The notes under the pieces were generated by a model. The model made no database searches and was not told where the DNA came from. It saw nothing but the letters and a program-made list of their open reading frames with translations. From contig CAVZOJ010000011.1 of the NCBI GenBank assembly GCA_963776845.1, positions 186,001 through 250,000 of the forward strand: DNA of 64,000 nt. Direction: 5' to 3'. A program made the translations under genes and the position numbers. The stretch is from Roseitranquillus sp963776845. Lineage in GTDB: Bacteria > Pseudomonadota > Alphaproteobacteria > Rhodobacterales > Rhodobacteraceae. Below are positions 7,807-17,285 of the stretch, piece by piece (the first letter of the stretch is position 1; each line of letters starts with the position of its first letter).

Positions 7807-8567
7807 CAGATCACCCCCGCTTCGTCACGCAGCTTCGCGACGAGTTCGTCCACCGACCCCACCATCACGCCGGCCTTCCGTCCCTCGGGCTCCGTCGTCT
7901 TGACGACCGACAGGCGCGGCGTGACATCGACGCCGAAATCTGACGGCGTCTTTTCGTCGAGCGGCTTCTTCTTGGCCTTCATGATGTTCGGCAGGCTGGC
8001 ATAGCGTGGCTCGTTCAAGCGCAGGTCGACCGTGATGATCGCCGGCAGCTTGACCTTGACCGTCTGGAGCCCGCCGTCGACCTCCCGCGCCACGGTCGCG
8101 TGTCCGTCGGCGATTTCGACCGTGTTGGCGAAGGTTGCCTGCGACCAGCCGAGAAGCGCAGCCAGCATCTGGCCGGTGGCGTTCATGTCGTTGTCGATGG
8201 CCTGCTTGCCGGCAATCACAAGTTCTGGCTTTTCCTCGTCGATGACCGCCTTGAGCAGCTTTGCGACGGCGAGCGGCTCGATATCGTTATGCACGTCGTC
8301 GGCCGCGATGATCAGGATTGCCCGGTCTGCGCCCATGGCAAGCGCGGTCCTCAGAGTCTCCTGGTTCTGCTTCACGCCGATCGAGACGGCGACGACCTCG
8401 GACGCGAGCCCCTTCTCCTTCATCCGGATCGCCTCTTCCACGGCGATCTCGTCAAAGGGGTTCATCGACATCTTGACGTTGGCGAGATCGACACCCGACC
8501 CGTCCGACTTGACCCGGACCTTCACGTTGTAATCGATCACGCGCTTGACCGGTACGAGGACCTTCAT
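7806..8567 (-). CDS. etfB: Electron transfer flavoprotein subunit beta
   Basis: AMP-binding beta subunit of ETF (253 residues). KVLVPVKRVIDYN at the N terminus, MNPFDEIAVEEA, the GADRAI stretch and the QAIDNDMNATGQMLAALLGW signature are all present. AGGAG lies 7-11 bases upstream of ATG 8567. First gene of the etfBA pair; the 110-base gap to the sensor kinase gene separates it from the stress-response locus. Confidence 0.96.
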   Translation of the reverse strand: MKVLVPVKRVIDYNVKVRVKSDGSGVDLANVKMSMNPFDEIAVEEAIRMKEKGLASEVVAVSIGVKQNQETLRTALAMGADRAILIIAADDVHNDIEPLAVAKLLKAVIDEEKPELVIAGKQAIDNDMNATGQMLAALLGWSQATFANTVEIADGHATVAREVDGGLQTVKVKLPAIITVDLRLNEPRYASLPNIMKAKKKPLDEKTPSDFGVDVTPRLSVVKTTEPEGRKAGVMVGSVDELVAKLRDEAGVI

Positions 8568-8679
8568 GGCGCGACTCCTATCTTGATCTCGGACCCGGGC
8601 TTAACCGGACGAACGACGCTGCAACAGGCCGAAAACGTCCGCTCGGCGACGCGGAACGTCGCGTTTCACCCCGTTCCGC

Positions 8680-10416
8680 TCAGACGATCGTGTGTTCCTC
8701 ACCGTAATCGCTTGGCCGGAATTCGACACTCAGCGTGTATCTCTCCTCGCTCTCGACGATCTCCAGCTGTCCGGCCAGCTGGACGGTGAACGCGTCGATG
8801 AGTTGCTGCCCAAGGCCGCCCGTTTCCGGCTGCCGCTCCGAGCCGATGCCCGGGCCGACGCTGTTGCTGACCTCCAGCCGCACCAGGCCGTCATTCTCGT
8901 TGAGCCGGACCTCGATCCAGGGGTGTCCGCCGCCTTTGGGAGCGCCAAGGTGTTTCGTCGCATTCGTGACCGCTTCCACGGTAAGAAGCGACAATGGGAC
9001 GGCGAGGTCCGGATAGAGGCGGATCTCGCGGACATCGGCCGTAACGTCGACCGCAGTGCCGCTGGCGGCCTTGGCGGCGACCTGCTTGGCGAGCGCGACC
9101 ACCAGATCGTCGGCGCGGATCTTCGACAGGGCCGGCGCCTGGTAGAGCGCGGCGTGGATCGTCGAAAGCGCCATGATCCGATCTTGCAGCCGCCTCAGCG
9201 TCCGCTTCGTCTCCGCCGCCTCCGCGGCTCGGATCTGCATGTTGTTCATTGAGGAAATGAGCTGAAGGTTGTTCCTCACGCGGTGATAGACCTCGCGTAG
9301 CAGCAGGTCCTTCTCGCGGAGGGAATTCTCGAGTTCCGCCTCCTCGCGCTGGATGGTGTGGGCCATCGTCATGAACGTATCAGTCACTTCTCTGAGCTCG
9401 GCAGGCAGCGTCTCGTCCTCCGGCTCGGTGTCGATGCGGCGAAACCGCGAAAAGAGTCGCATCCGCTGGCGGAGCCTCCGGATGTGACGGATCACCAGTC
9501 TGTGGACCGCGAAATACGCCACCGACAGGCTTGCGATCCACATCAGGACCGGCAGGACGATGGTCGGAAGCGTCCATCGCATCAGGTCGCCTGGACCCGG
9601 CCCGAGCGAGGTGGGCCAGATCGCCATGGCGTAGACGGTGCCCTCAACGATGGGCGTTACCGTATAGATGAGGTCTTCGCCGCCGGCGGAATTGTCGCGG
9701 AAAAGGATCGGGCCGGTGCCCACGAGGGCACGTAGTGACCGGTTGGCCGGAATGAGAGACTGAACAACATCTTCGTTGGTCGCGGTCAGGACCTCGCCCA
9801 TCTCGTTGAAGGTCAGGATGTCTATCGGCACCAAGGTTGGGTCCGAACTCGCGTCGCTCCTCAGCCTGTTGTGCGTCAGGGATACGGTGACGATTCCCAG
9901 CACCGCGTTGTCCTGCACGACGGGCACCGAGATGAGAACGGCAGGGCGGCCTGTGACCCGCCCATCTGCCGTGGCTCGAACGACGAGCCGCGGCCGCGCG
10001 ATGGCATCCTGAAACACCTCGGATTCGGAAAAGTCGACTATGCCGTCGACCGATGCGCATTCCATGATTCCCGAGGGACGCGTGAAGCCGGCGAAGTGCA
10101 CGTTCTGCCGCCCCTCCACAACGTCGCGGAGGAAGTTTTGGCAGCCGTCGAGGTCGTCGACAAAATCGGGCAAGCCTGCCGCAATCGTCTGTGCGGTCCC
10201 GATCCCGGACAGGATCACGCCGCGCTCGTCGCGCGTCGTGCGCAATGTCTCCCCGAGCAGCGCGACATCAAGGCGTTGCGTAGCTTCGTCCAGAACTCGG
10301 TAAGTCTGCACAATTGCGATCAGGCCGAGCGGAAGAAGCGCCAGCGACAGCAGCGCGGCGATTCGTGTTCCCAGAGAATCCAACCTGCCGAACCCGACGC
10401 CGCCGGTTGCCATCAT
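8680..10416 (-). CDS. HWE/HisKA_2-type sensor histidine kinase of the general stress response
   Basis: Membrane sensor kinase (578 residues). Membrane segments lie at about 18-38 and 282-304, with a periplasmic sensor of about 240 residues between them, then a linker, then a HisKA_2 phospho-acceptor EVYHRVRNNLQLISSM with His378, and an HATPase domain in which VEAVTNATKHL is the N-box. It sits seven bases after ecfG in the nepR-ecfG-kinase operon, so it probably phosphorylates PhyR (relative of PhyK/PhyT kinases). The ligand is unknown. ATG codons 1 and 2 are adjacent, so the start could be one codon later. Confidence 0.88.
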   Translation of the reverse strand: MMATGGVGFGRLDSLGTRIAALLSLALLPLGLIAIVQTYRVLDEATQRLDVALLGETLRTTRDERGVILSGIGTAQTIAAGLPDFVDDLDGCQNFLRDVVEGRQNVHFAGFTRPSGIMECASVDGIVDFSESEVFQDAIARPRLVVRATADGRVTGRPAVLISVPVVQDNAVLGIVTVSLTHNRLRSDASSDPTLVPIDILTFNEMGEVLTATNEDVVQSLIPANRSLRALVGTGPILFRDNSAGGEDLIYTVTPIVEGTVYAMAIWPTSLGPGPGDLMRWTLPTIVLPVLMWIASLSVAYFAVHRLVIRHIRRLRQRMRLFSRFRRIDTEPEDETLPAELREVTDTFMTMAHTIQREEAELENSLREKDLLLREVYHRVRNNLQLISSMNNMQIRAAEAAETKRTLRRLQDRIMALSTIHAALYQAPALSKIRADDLVVALAKQVAAKAASGTAVDVTADVREIRLYPDLAVPLSLLTVEAVTNATKHLGAPKGGGHPWIEVRLNENDGLVRLEVSNSVGPGIGSERQPETGGLGQQLIDAFTVQLAGQLEIVESEERYTLSVEFRPSDYGEEHTIV

Positions 10417-10423
10417 GGCGGTT

Positions 10424-10984
10424 TCAAACCTGCGAAGGGCCCGTCGCGATCACGGCTACGGTGGCGTTGTCGGTGATGGTCAGGTCATCATCCTCACCAA
10501 GCCCGAGCAATTCGGCCAGCCGCTTCCGGCCGCGGTTGGCTCGGCTCTTGATGGTCCCTACGGCGCAGCCACAGGTCTCTGCCGCCTCCTCGTAAGAGAA
10601 CCCGGACGCGCCGACTAGGACGAGAGCCTCTCGCTGCTCGTCCGGCAGCTTGTTGAAGGCAACGCGAAAATCCTTGAAAGCGAGCCGCCCGTCGTGCGCC
10701 GGCTTCTCCGCCAAGGCTGCCGCGAAGTGCCCATCCACGTCCGCCACCTCGAACTTCGCCTTGCGCCGATCGGAGTAGAAGGTGTTCCGCTGGATCGTGA
10801 AGAGCCAGGCGCGCATGTTCGTCCCGGGCTCGAATTTGGAAAGATTCGACCACGCCTTCTCGATCGTGTCCTGCACGAGGTCGTCCGCCGCCGCCGCGTT
10901 GCGCGTCAACGACAAGGCAAACGCTCTCAGCGCGGGGAGGTGTTCGACCAACTCGTCCCGCGGGTCGACGAAGTCTGCACTCAT
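10424..10984 (-). CDS. ecfG: EcfG-type RNA polymerase sigma factor
   Basis: Extracytoplasmic-function sigma factor (186 residues) that directs the general stress regulon in alphaproteobacteria. Region 2 includes DLVQDTIEKAWSN and FEPGTNMRAWLFTIQRNTF; region 4 includes LPDEQREALVLVGASGFSYEEAA and GTIKSRANRGRKRL. It overlaps nepR by 4 bases and precedes the kinase gene. It is probably autoregulated through the GGAAC-type promoter upstream of nepR. Held inactive by NepR until phosphorylated PhyR captures NepR. Confidence 0.95.
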   Translation of the reverse strand: MSADFVDPRDELVEHLPALRAFALSLTRNAAAADDLVQDTIEKAWSNLSKFEPGTNMRAWLFTIQRNTFYSDRRKAKFEVADVDGHFAAALAEKPAHDGRLAFKDFRVAFNKLPDEQREALVLVGASGFSYEEAAETCGCAVGTIKSRANRGRKRLAELLGLGEDDDLTITDNATVAVIATGPSQV

Positions 10985-11127
10985 TCGCCTGCGTCCCGCT
11001 CCTTGAGTTTATCCAACAGCTTCTGAAATCTGTCGGGAACGGCCTCGCTGGCCGTCTCGTCATAGACGCGGCGCAAATTCTCGTCGATCTGACGCATCCA
11101 ATCAGCGCCCTTTTTCCGCTCGTCCAT
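10981..11127 (-). CDS. nepR: NepR family anti-sigma factor
   Basis: Small (48-residue) anti-sigma factor that binds EcfG. The two-helix core is visible: IDENLRRVYDETASEAVPDR followed by FQKLLDKLKE, the standard NepR signature. The ORF is open further upstream, but ATG 11127 starts at the normal distance before the core, and the upstream in-frame sequence overlaps the promoter. Its stop overlaps the ecfG start, giving strict co-translation of sigma and anti-sigma. Confidence 0.92.
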   Translation of the reverse strand: MDERKKGADWMRQIDENLRRVYDETASEAVPDRFQKLLDKLKERDAGE

Positions 11128-11183
11128 TATAGAGTTACCGTCACCCTCACGCGCCCCAACACGCCATTTTTCGCCCCCGCACC

Positions 11184-11214
11184 GGAACAAACCGTCGCCT
11201 CGCGCTTTGGTTCC
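11184..11214. promoter_or_regulatory. Overlapping divergent EcfG-type promoters for nepR-ecfG and phyR
   Basis: The EcfG consensus is GGAAC, 16-17 bases, CGTT. On minus, GGAAC (11214-11210), 16 bases, then GGTT (11193-11190) points to nepR. On plus, GGAAC (11184-11188), 16 bases, then CTTT (11205-11208) points to phyR. Each -10 differs by one base from consensus. The two promoters occupy the same 31 bases. Expected leaders are about 55 bases for nepR and about 35 for phyR. Confidence 0.65.
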
Positions 11215-11247
11215 GACAACATAGACAATTTCTCGGGGACACGACCG

Positions 11248-12072
11248 ATGGACGGACCGGCCGACCAAGGCCTTTCGGAGGCAATTGCCAAGCATTTACC
11301 CTATTTGCGCAGATATGCTCGCGCGCTGACGGGCAGCCAGACGACCGGCGACACCTACGCCGCAGCGACACTAGAGGCGCTTGTCGAGGACCGCGACGTG
11401 TTCGACGGCTCGCTTGAACCGCGCGTGGCTCTGTTCAAGGCATTTCACGCGATCTGGGCCAGCGCCGGCCAGCCGACAAAGAGCACGGGCGAAGAGATCA
11501 CTCGGCTAGAGGCGGCAGCTCAGGATCACATGGCATCGCTGACGCCAAATGCGCGTGAGGCACTTCTGCTCAACACGATCGAGGCCTTCAGTCACGAGCA
11601 GATCGGGGCGATCATGCAGGTTGACGCGTCTGAGGCTCAGGAGCTTGTTTCGATTGCGGTGAACGAAATGGAATCCTCCGTGCGCGGCAAGGTCATGATC
11701 ATCGAGGACGAGGCCATCATTGCGATGGACATCCACTCCATCGTCTCGGAGATGGGCCATGAGATCACCGGGATCGCGCGCACGCGAAATGCAGCCGTCG
11801 AGATGGGTGTTCGCGACAAGCCTGATCTCATCCTCGCCGACATCCAGCTGGCCGACAAGTCGTCTGGCATCGATGCAGTCAACGATCTGCTGAAGCAGTT
11901 CGGCGAGATCCCGGTGATCTTCATCACAGCTTTCCCCGAGCGCCTGTTGACGGGCGAGCGGCCGGAGCCTGCATTCCTGATCTCCAAGCCATACAGCGAG
12001 GATGAAGTCCGCGCTGCGGTCAGCCAGGCTATGTTCTTCTCGTCGACAGAGACGCTCAAGCAGGCTGTCTGA
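11248..12072 (+). CDS. phyR: Anti-anti-sigma response regulator PhyR
   Basis: Master regulator of the alphaproteobacterial general stress response (274 residues). The N-terminal sigma-like domain (about 1-140) mimics EcfG and binds NepR; the C-terminal receiver (about 147-265) has IIEDEAIIAMDI, phospho-acceptor Asp198 (ILADIQLAD), the FITAFPERLL region and Lys247 in FLISKPYS. On phosphorylation it sequesters NepR and frees EcfG. It is divergent from nepR-ecfG-kinase across a 120-base gap carrying the paired promoters. Confidence 0.96.
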   Translation: MDGPADQGLSEAIAKHLPYLRRYARALTGSQTTGDTYAAATLEALVEDRDVFDGSLEPRVALFKAFHAIWASAGQPTKSTGEEITRLEAAAQDHMASLTPNAREALLLNTIEAFSHEQIGAIMQVDASEAQELVSIAVNEMESSVRGKVMIIEDEAIIAMDIHSIVSEMGHEITGIARTRNAAVEMGVRDKPDLILADIQLADKSSGIDAVNDLLKQFGEIPVIFITAFPERLLTGERPEPAFLISKPYSEDEVRAAVSQAMFFSSTETLKQAV

Positions 12073-12075
12073 ACC

Positions 12076-13023
12076 CTACATGTCGTCCGGCACAGGTGGT
12101 GGAGGGGGCTCGCGAGTCTCCACGCCACGGGTCGCCCGCTCCTTGCGCCTCCGCGCGTTGCGCTCGAGCTTGGCGTTGACAGCGCCGCCAAGAAGCACGG
12201 CGTAGGCCGAGATGTAGAGCCACAGAAGCAAGATGACGGCGGCGCCGAGGGTGCCGTATATTTCATTGTATCGATTGAAGTTCTGGATGTAGGACGAAAA
12301 GAGCCACGATGCCGCGATCCAGATCCCGAGGGCGACGAAGACGCCCGGCGTCAGCAAGGGGCCGCGTCGGAACCCGTCGCGGTTCGGCCCATATCGATAG
12401 ACGATGCCCAGTCCCAAGACCATGACGACAGCCGCAATTGCCCAACGCGACGCCGAAAGGATCGACTGGGTCCAAGTGCCAGGCGGCAGCAACGACAGCA
12501 CGACTGGCGTGACGACGACGCTCGCCAGCGCGACGAGCGCGACAGCCAGCATCCCGAGCGTCAGCATCACGGGCGCGAGCCACTGGCGCATCCCGATGCG
12601 GTTCGAACGCCGATAGACGGCGTTGAGCCCACGGATCAGCGCCTCCGTGCTGGCACGGCTTGACCATAGGGCAACGCCGGTCGAGACGGCCGTGGTCCAG
12701 CCGAGGGTCGAGGTGTTCGCAGTCGCCAGGCGCATCACCTGCCGGTCGATGAGGCGGAACGCGTCGGGCGGAAGGAAATCCTCGAGCACGCCCAGCATCT
12801 CGTCGACGACGAGGGGGTCGGCGATGAACCCCCAGAGCGCGATGATGGCCGCCATGGCAGGAAAAAGGCCGAACATCCCCCAGAACGCGACGCCGGCAGC
12901 TATGAGGCCGATGTTTCGCTCATTGAGCTCCTGCATCGCGCGTCCGAACGCGTCCCACAGTTCCTTCAGCCTGTCCATGCCGTTCTGCGTCACGCAGCGG
13001 TCCTTCTGCGGCCTCTTGTTCAC
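12076..13023 (-). CDS. YihY/virulence factor BrkB family membrane protein
   Basis: Inner-membrane protein of the YihY/BrkB family (up to 315 residues), function unsettled. About six membrane segments; family features include NIGLIAAGVAFWGMFGLFPA near the N terminus, a central GWTTAVSTGVALWSSRAST, and a late YGTLGAAVILLLWLYISAYA. A basic and proline-rich tail (EPPPPPVP) ends the protein. Met16 (12978) is an equally plausible start. It converges with phyR, three bases apart. Confidence 0.88.
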   Translation of the reverse strand: MNKRPQKDRCVTQNGMDRLKELWDAFGRAMQELNERNIGLIAAGVAFWGMFGLFPAMAAIIALWGFIADPLVVDEMLGVLEDFLPPDAFRLIDRQVMRLATANTSTLGWTTAVSTGVALWSSRASTEALIRGLNAVYRRSNRIGMRQWLAPVMLTLGMLAVALVALASVVVTPVVLSLLPPGTWTQSILSASRWAIAAVVMVLGLGIVYRYGPNRDGFRRGPLLTPGVFVALGIWIAASWLFSSYIQNFNRYNEIYGTLGAAVILLLWLYISAYAVLLGGAVNAKLERNARRRKERATRGVETREPPPPPVPDDM

Positions 13024-13273
13024 AATAGTCCGGCATTCGAAAAAGTGCAGCGCGGGTGGCGATCCAAAGGCCCGTCTTCCAGGATACCGAACGGGCGCCT
13101 ATCGACCACGGGTGGGATAGACTCACACGCCGAGACATTGAGATCCGAGCTCGCAGGTGCTAAATTCCTTGCATGCTTGGCGCCGAAGCGAGATCAGGCG
13201 CGCTGCACAGGAGTACGATGTTCTGTCCCAGTTCAACGGTGCGGTCCACTCCGGAACCGCTTGGAAGCCAGGC

Positions 13274-13651
13274 TTGAGCCAGCTTCACGACACGCAGGAG
13301 CCGAACGAGCTCCTGCAGATCATTCGCACATCTCTGGACGACGACAAGGCCGAAGACGTGGTCGAGATCGACCTGCGCGGCAAGTCCGAGATCGCCGACT
13401 GGATGGTGATCGCCTCCGGGCGGTCGTCGCGACAGGTCGCAGCGATTGCGGAGAAGCTCGTCGAGCGCGTCAAGGTGGCGACGGGAAAAACGGCCAAGGT
13501 CGAGGGCAAGGACGCCGCGGACTGGGTGCTGATCGACACCGGCGACGTCATCGTCCACGTCTTCCGGCCGGAAGTGCGCGATTTCTACCAACTCGAAAAG
13601 ATGTGGCTGTCGCCGGCCCAAGCCGCCGAGAGGGCGACTGCCCGCACCTGA
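13274..13651 (+). CDS. rsfS: Ribosome silencing factor RsfS
   Basis: Binds ribosomal protein uL14 and blocks subunit joining when nutrients are scarce. The family core is complete: DDDKAEDVVEIDLRGKSEIA, MVIASGRSSRQVAAIA, DWVLIDTGDVIVHVF and the terminal FYQLEKMW. The frame is open back to GTG 13157, but that adds about 39 unconserved residues; TTG 13274, preceded by GGAAG, gives about 125 residues, the normal size. Followed after 12 bases by rlmH, the usual order. Confidence 0.9.
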   Translation: MSQLHDTQEPNELLQIIRTSLDDDKAEDVVEIDLRGKSEIADWMVIASGRSSRQVAAIAEKLVERVKVATGKTAKVEGKDAADWVLIDTGDVIVHVFRPEVRDFYQLEKMWLSPAQAAERATART

Positions 13652-13663
13652 CGGATTGAAGAG

Positions 13664-14134
13664 TTGCGGATCCGCATCTGTGCGGTGGGCCGCCTGCGCG
13701 GCGGCCCAGAGCTGGACCTGATCGCGGACTGGTCCAGGCGGCTTGAAAAAACCGGCCGTACACTGGGACTCGGCCCGATAGAAATCGTCGAGATCGATGA
13801 TCGCAAGGCTGGCAGTCCGCTGGCGGAGGCAGCGGCGCTGCAGCGAGCGATACCCGAACGCGCGGCGATCTGCGCCCTCGACGAACGTGGGCGGCAGCTG
13901 GCCTCGCCAGAGTTCGCGTCGATGCTGGCGGGCTGGCGCGATGAAGGGCGCAGTTCGACCGCGTTCCTCATCGGAGGTGCCGACGGACTGACTCCCGCGC
14001 TTGTCGAGGCGGCCGATTTTAGTCTGTCTCTCGGCTGCATGGTTTGGCCACATATGCTCGCGCGCGTGATGCTGACGGAGCAGCTCTATCGCGCGGCGAC
14101 GATCCTCGCCGGCATGCCGTACCATCGCCACTGA
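13664..14134 (+). CDS. rlmH: 23S rRNA (pseudouridine1915-N3)-methyltransferase RlmH
   Basis: SPOUT-fold methyltransferase acting on helix 69 of 23S rRNA in assembled 70S ribosomes (156 residues). FLIGGADGL marks the SAM-binding knot and the C terminus MVWPHMLARVMLTEQLYRA...MPYHRH is diagnostic. The start is TTG 13664; no ATG is available nearby and the first residues RIRICAVGRLR match the family. Probably translated with rsfS from one transcript. Confidence 0.93.
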   Translation: MRIRICAVGRLRGGPELDLIADWSRRLEKTGRTLGLGPIEIVEIDDRKAGSPLAEAAALQRAIPERAAICALDERGRQLASPEFASMLAGWRDEGRSSTAFLIGGADGLTPALVEAADFSLSLGCMVWPHMLARVMLTEQLYRAATILAGMPYHRH

Positions 14135-14162
14135 AGTCACTTGCAGGCTGCGGCAAGCGCAA

Positions 14163-14178
14163 TGGTGCGACAGCGCAC
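14163..14178 (+). other. Small inverted repeat in the rlmH-gpmI gap
   Basis: GGTGCG (14163-14168) and CGCACC (14173-14178) form a perfect 6-base stem with a 4-base loop, 29 bases after the rlmH stop. No T-run follows, so a role as an intrinsic terminator is doubtful. The rest of the 148-base gap shows nothing I recognise. Confidence 0.3.
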
Positions 14179-14282
14179 CTTCGCACTTCGCAGGCCCGGA
14201 GCGACGTCTCAGTCCGCCCGCGGCGGGAATGCGACGAGCCTTCACGCTTCCAACGTCAGGCACGGCGCTGTAGGGACGACAC

Positions 14283-15805
14283 ATGGTAAAGCCTGTCATG
14301 CTCTGCATTCTCGACGGCTGGGGTCTCCGCAAGGAAACGGAGGCCAATGCGCCGGCACTTGCGAACACGCCGACCTTCGATCGGATCTGGGCGGAGTGTC
14401 CGCACTCGACGCTCGTGACCCATGGGCCCGACGTCGGACTTCCCGACCGGCCAGATGGGAAATTCCGAGGTCGGGCACACCAACATCGGTGCCGGACGCG
14501 TGGTCGCGATGGATCTGGGCCAGATCAGTCTGGCGATCGAGGACGGCTCGTTCTTCGAGAAGCAAGCGATCCTCGACTGGATTGCAGCGGTCAAACACGA
14601 CGGTGGCACGGCCCACCTTTTCGGTGTCGCGTCCGACGGAGGGGTTCATGGACATCTCGACCACATCGTTGCTGCAGCACGGATGATCGTCGAAGCGGGC
14701 CTCCCCTGCCTCGTGCATGCAATCACGGATGGTCGCGACGTCCCGCCGAAATCCGCCGACGGCTACGTGTCGGATCTCGCTGCTGCACTGCCCGAGGGCG
14801 CGCGGATCGCGACAGTGGTGGGACGATACTACGCCATGGACCGCGACAATCGCTGGTCACGGATCCGCCGGGCCTACGACGCCATCGTCTCCGGAGAAGG
14901 CGAGCACGCCGAGACAGCTGGGGACGCGGTCACGACCGCCTACGCCCGCGACGAAACGGACGAGTTCATCGCGCCGACCGTGATCGGAGACTACGCCGGG
15001 ATGGCGGACGGGGACGGCCTGTTCTGCCTGAACTTCCGCAGCCGACCGCGCGCGTGAGATCCTCGCCGCGATCGGCGGCCCTGACTTCGACTCCTTCGAT
15101 GCTCCCCGGCCAAGGCTGCACCTGCTCGGTATGGTCGAGTACTCCACGGCGCACAGCCATTACATGACCGCGGTCTTCCCGCCGAGGGACCTGAAGAACA
15201 CGCTCGGCTCCTGGGTAGCGCAGCATGGTCTGAAGCAATTCCGGCTGGCTGAGACCGAGAAGTATCCGCACGTGACCTTCTTCCTCAACGGCGGCAAGGA
15301 AGAGCCGGAGGTCGGGGAGGATCGGTGCATGCCCAAGTCGCCCGATGTCGCGACCTACGACATGCAGCCCGAGATGTCGGCCCCGGAGGTCAGCGACAGG
15401 CTCGTGGAGGCGATCGGTAGGGACTACGACCTGATCGTCATCAACTATGCCAACCCCGACATGGTCGGCCACACCGGCAGCCTCGAAGCTGCTATCAAGG
15501 CGTGCGAGGCCGTCGACGAAGGCTTGGGTCGCGCGCTCGACGCCTTGGCCAGGCAAGGCGGCGCGGCCATCATCACCGCCGACCACGGCAACTGCGAGAC
15601 GATGGTCGACCCCGAGACCGGCGGGCCCCACACGGCGCACACGCTCAACCCCGTCCCGGTGATTCTGGTCGGCGGACCTGAGGGCGCCACCCTGCGCGAG
15701 GGGCGCCTCGCCGATCTTGCCCCAACGCTGCTGGAACTCATGGGGCTGGATCAGCCGCAGGAAATGACCGGCACCAGCCTGCTCGCAGGCCGGGTTGCGA
15801 CGTGA
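14283..15805 (+). CDS. gpmI: 2,3-bisphosphoglycerate-independent phosphoglycerate mutase, frameshifted twice
   Basis: Interconverts 3- and 2-phosphoglycerate using two metal ions (alkaline-phosphatase fold). MLCILDGWG gives the first metal aspartate, GQMGNSEVGHTNIGAGR carries the phospho-serine, ITDGRDVPP and the late IITADHGNCETM supply further metal ligands. The frame breaks at about 14443 (extra C in CTTCCCGACC) and about 15042 (extra C in AGCCGACC). Deleting one base at each site gives a continuous protein of about 506 residues, so the breaks look like sequence errors. Its product feeds the same glycolytic/gluconeogenic path as pckA. Confidence 0.9.
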
Positions 15806-15920
15806 TTGTGATGATCCGTGGCCCTCGCCGCGGCGAAAAGACGGTTCTTGCCGGCGCGATCAAGCACTATTGTCCTGCCGGCAGCCGGGCGCCTGCGCCC
15901 GCATGGGAGATTTTACATAC

Positions 15921-17285
15921 ATGAAACACCTAGCCTTCGCCGCGGTCGTGGGCACCCTCGTCGGGGCAGTCGCCACAACCCAGGTCGCCGGCCCCCTGCT
16001 TGCGCAGGAGAGCAAGGCCTCCGTCTACGAGCAACTCGATCTCTTCGGCGACATTTTCGAGCGGATCCGTGCGCAGTATGTCGAGCAGGTGGATGAGGGC
16101 GACCTGATCGAAGCGGCAATCGACGGCATGCTGACCTCGCTCGACCCCCATTCCTCGTACCTGTCCCCGGATGACGCCGACGATATGCGCGTGCAGACGC
16201 GCGGCGAATTCGGCGGCCTCGGCATCGAGGTCACGCAGGAGGAGGGTTTCGTCAAAGTCGTCTCGCCGATCGATGGCACCCCGGCCGACGAGGCGGGGAT
16301 CGAGGCTGGCGACTTCATCACCCATGTCGACGGCGAATCGGTGCTGGGCCTGACACTCGACGACGCGGTCGAGATGATGCGCGGACCCGTCGGGTCCGAG
16401 ATCGTAATCACCGTCGTACGTGAGGGCCGGGAGGAGCCGTTCGACGTCACCATCGTGCGCGACACGATCACCCTGACCGCCGTCCGTACGCGGACCGAGG
16501 GCGACAGCGTGGTCCTGCGGGTCACGACCTTCAACGACCAGACCTACCCGAACCTCGAGGAAGGTCTTGCCGAGCAGGTGGAGGCGCTGGGCGGCTTCGA
16601 GAACGTCAACGGTTTCGTCCTTGACCTGCGGAACAACCCCGGCGGCCTCCTGACGCAGGCGATCAAGGTCTCGGATGCTTTCCTCGACGAAGGCGAGATC
16701 GTCTCGACACGCGGCCGCGACCCCCAGGATGGGGAACGCTACAACGCGACCGAGGGCGACCTCGCGAACGGCAAGCCCATAGTCGTCCTGATCAACGGCG
16801 GCTCGGCCTCGGCGTCCGAGATCGTCGCGGGCGCGCTGCAGGATCATCGTCGCGCGATCGTTGTCGGCACGAAGTCGTTCGGCAAGGGGTCGGTCCAGAC
16901 CGTCATGCCGCTGCGGGGGGACGGCGCGATGCGGCTCACCACGGCGCGCTACTACACGCCTTCGGGACGGTCGATCCAGGCGCTCGGCGTTTCTCCGGAT
17001 ATCGTGGTGCAGCAACCGCCCACCGACCCAGCCGCGTCCGAGGAAGATGAAGCCGAGCCAGAGGTGGACGCGCGTCCGCTACGCTCGGAGAGCGATTTAC
17101 GCGGCAGCCTCGAGAACAATTCGATGACCGAGGACGAACGTAAGCAGGCGCTCGAGGAGCAGCAGGCCGCGGAAGAGGCGGCACAGCTGCGCGAAGAGGA
17201 CTATCAGCTCGCCTACGCGATCGACATCCTGAAAGGTTTGACGGCCCTCAACGGCGAGGATTTCGCGGCGCGCGCCGAAAACTGA
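15921..17285 (+). CDS. ctpA: Carboxyl-terminal processing protease CtpA (S41 family)
   Basis: Periplasmic serine protease of 454 residues that trims C termini of envelope proteins and is tied to peptidoglycan remodelling. A signal peptide (about 1-29, ending LLAQ) is followed by the S41 N-terminal helix, a PDZ domain (about 95-180) and the catalytic domain with GSASASE (294-300) and Lys322 in FGKG. The acidic, glutamine-rich tail is normal. ATG 15921 begins at the signal peptide; the in-frame sequence back to 15795 is not family-like. envC, commonly found just upstream in relatives, is absent. Confidence 0.93.
   Translation: MKHLAFAAVVGTLVGAVATTQVAGPLLAQESKASVYEQLDLFGDIFERIRAQYVEQVDEGDLIEAAIDGMLTSLDPHSSYLSPDDADDMRVQTRGEFGGLGIEVTQEEGFVKVVSPIDGTPADEAGIEAGDFITHVDGESVLGLTLDDAVEMMRGPVGSEIVITVVREGREEPFDVTIVRDTITLTAVRTRTEGDSVVLRVTTFNDQTYPNLEEGLAEQVEALGGFENVNGFVLDLRNNPGGLLTQAIKVSDAFLDEGEIVSTRGRDPQDGERYNATEGDLANGKPIVVLINGGSASASEIVAGALQDHRRAIVVGTKSFGKGSVQTVMPLRGDGAMRLTTARYYTPSGRSIQALGVSPDIVVQQPPTDPAASEEDEAEPEVDARPLRSESDLRGSLENNSMTEDERKQALEEQQAAEEAAQLREEDYQLAYAIDILKGLTALNGEDFAARAEN

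Noticed and set aside
15930..17015. 361-codon open frame antisense to ctpA
   Set aside because: It mirrors ctpA codons; high GC leaves long open frames on the opposite strand. No family-like sequence.
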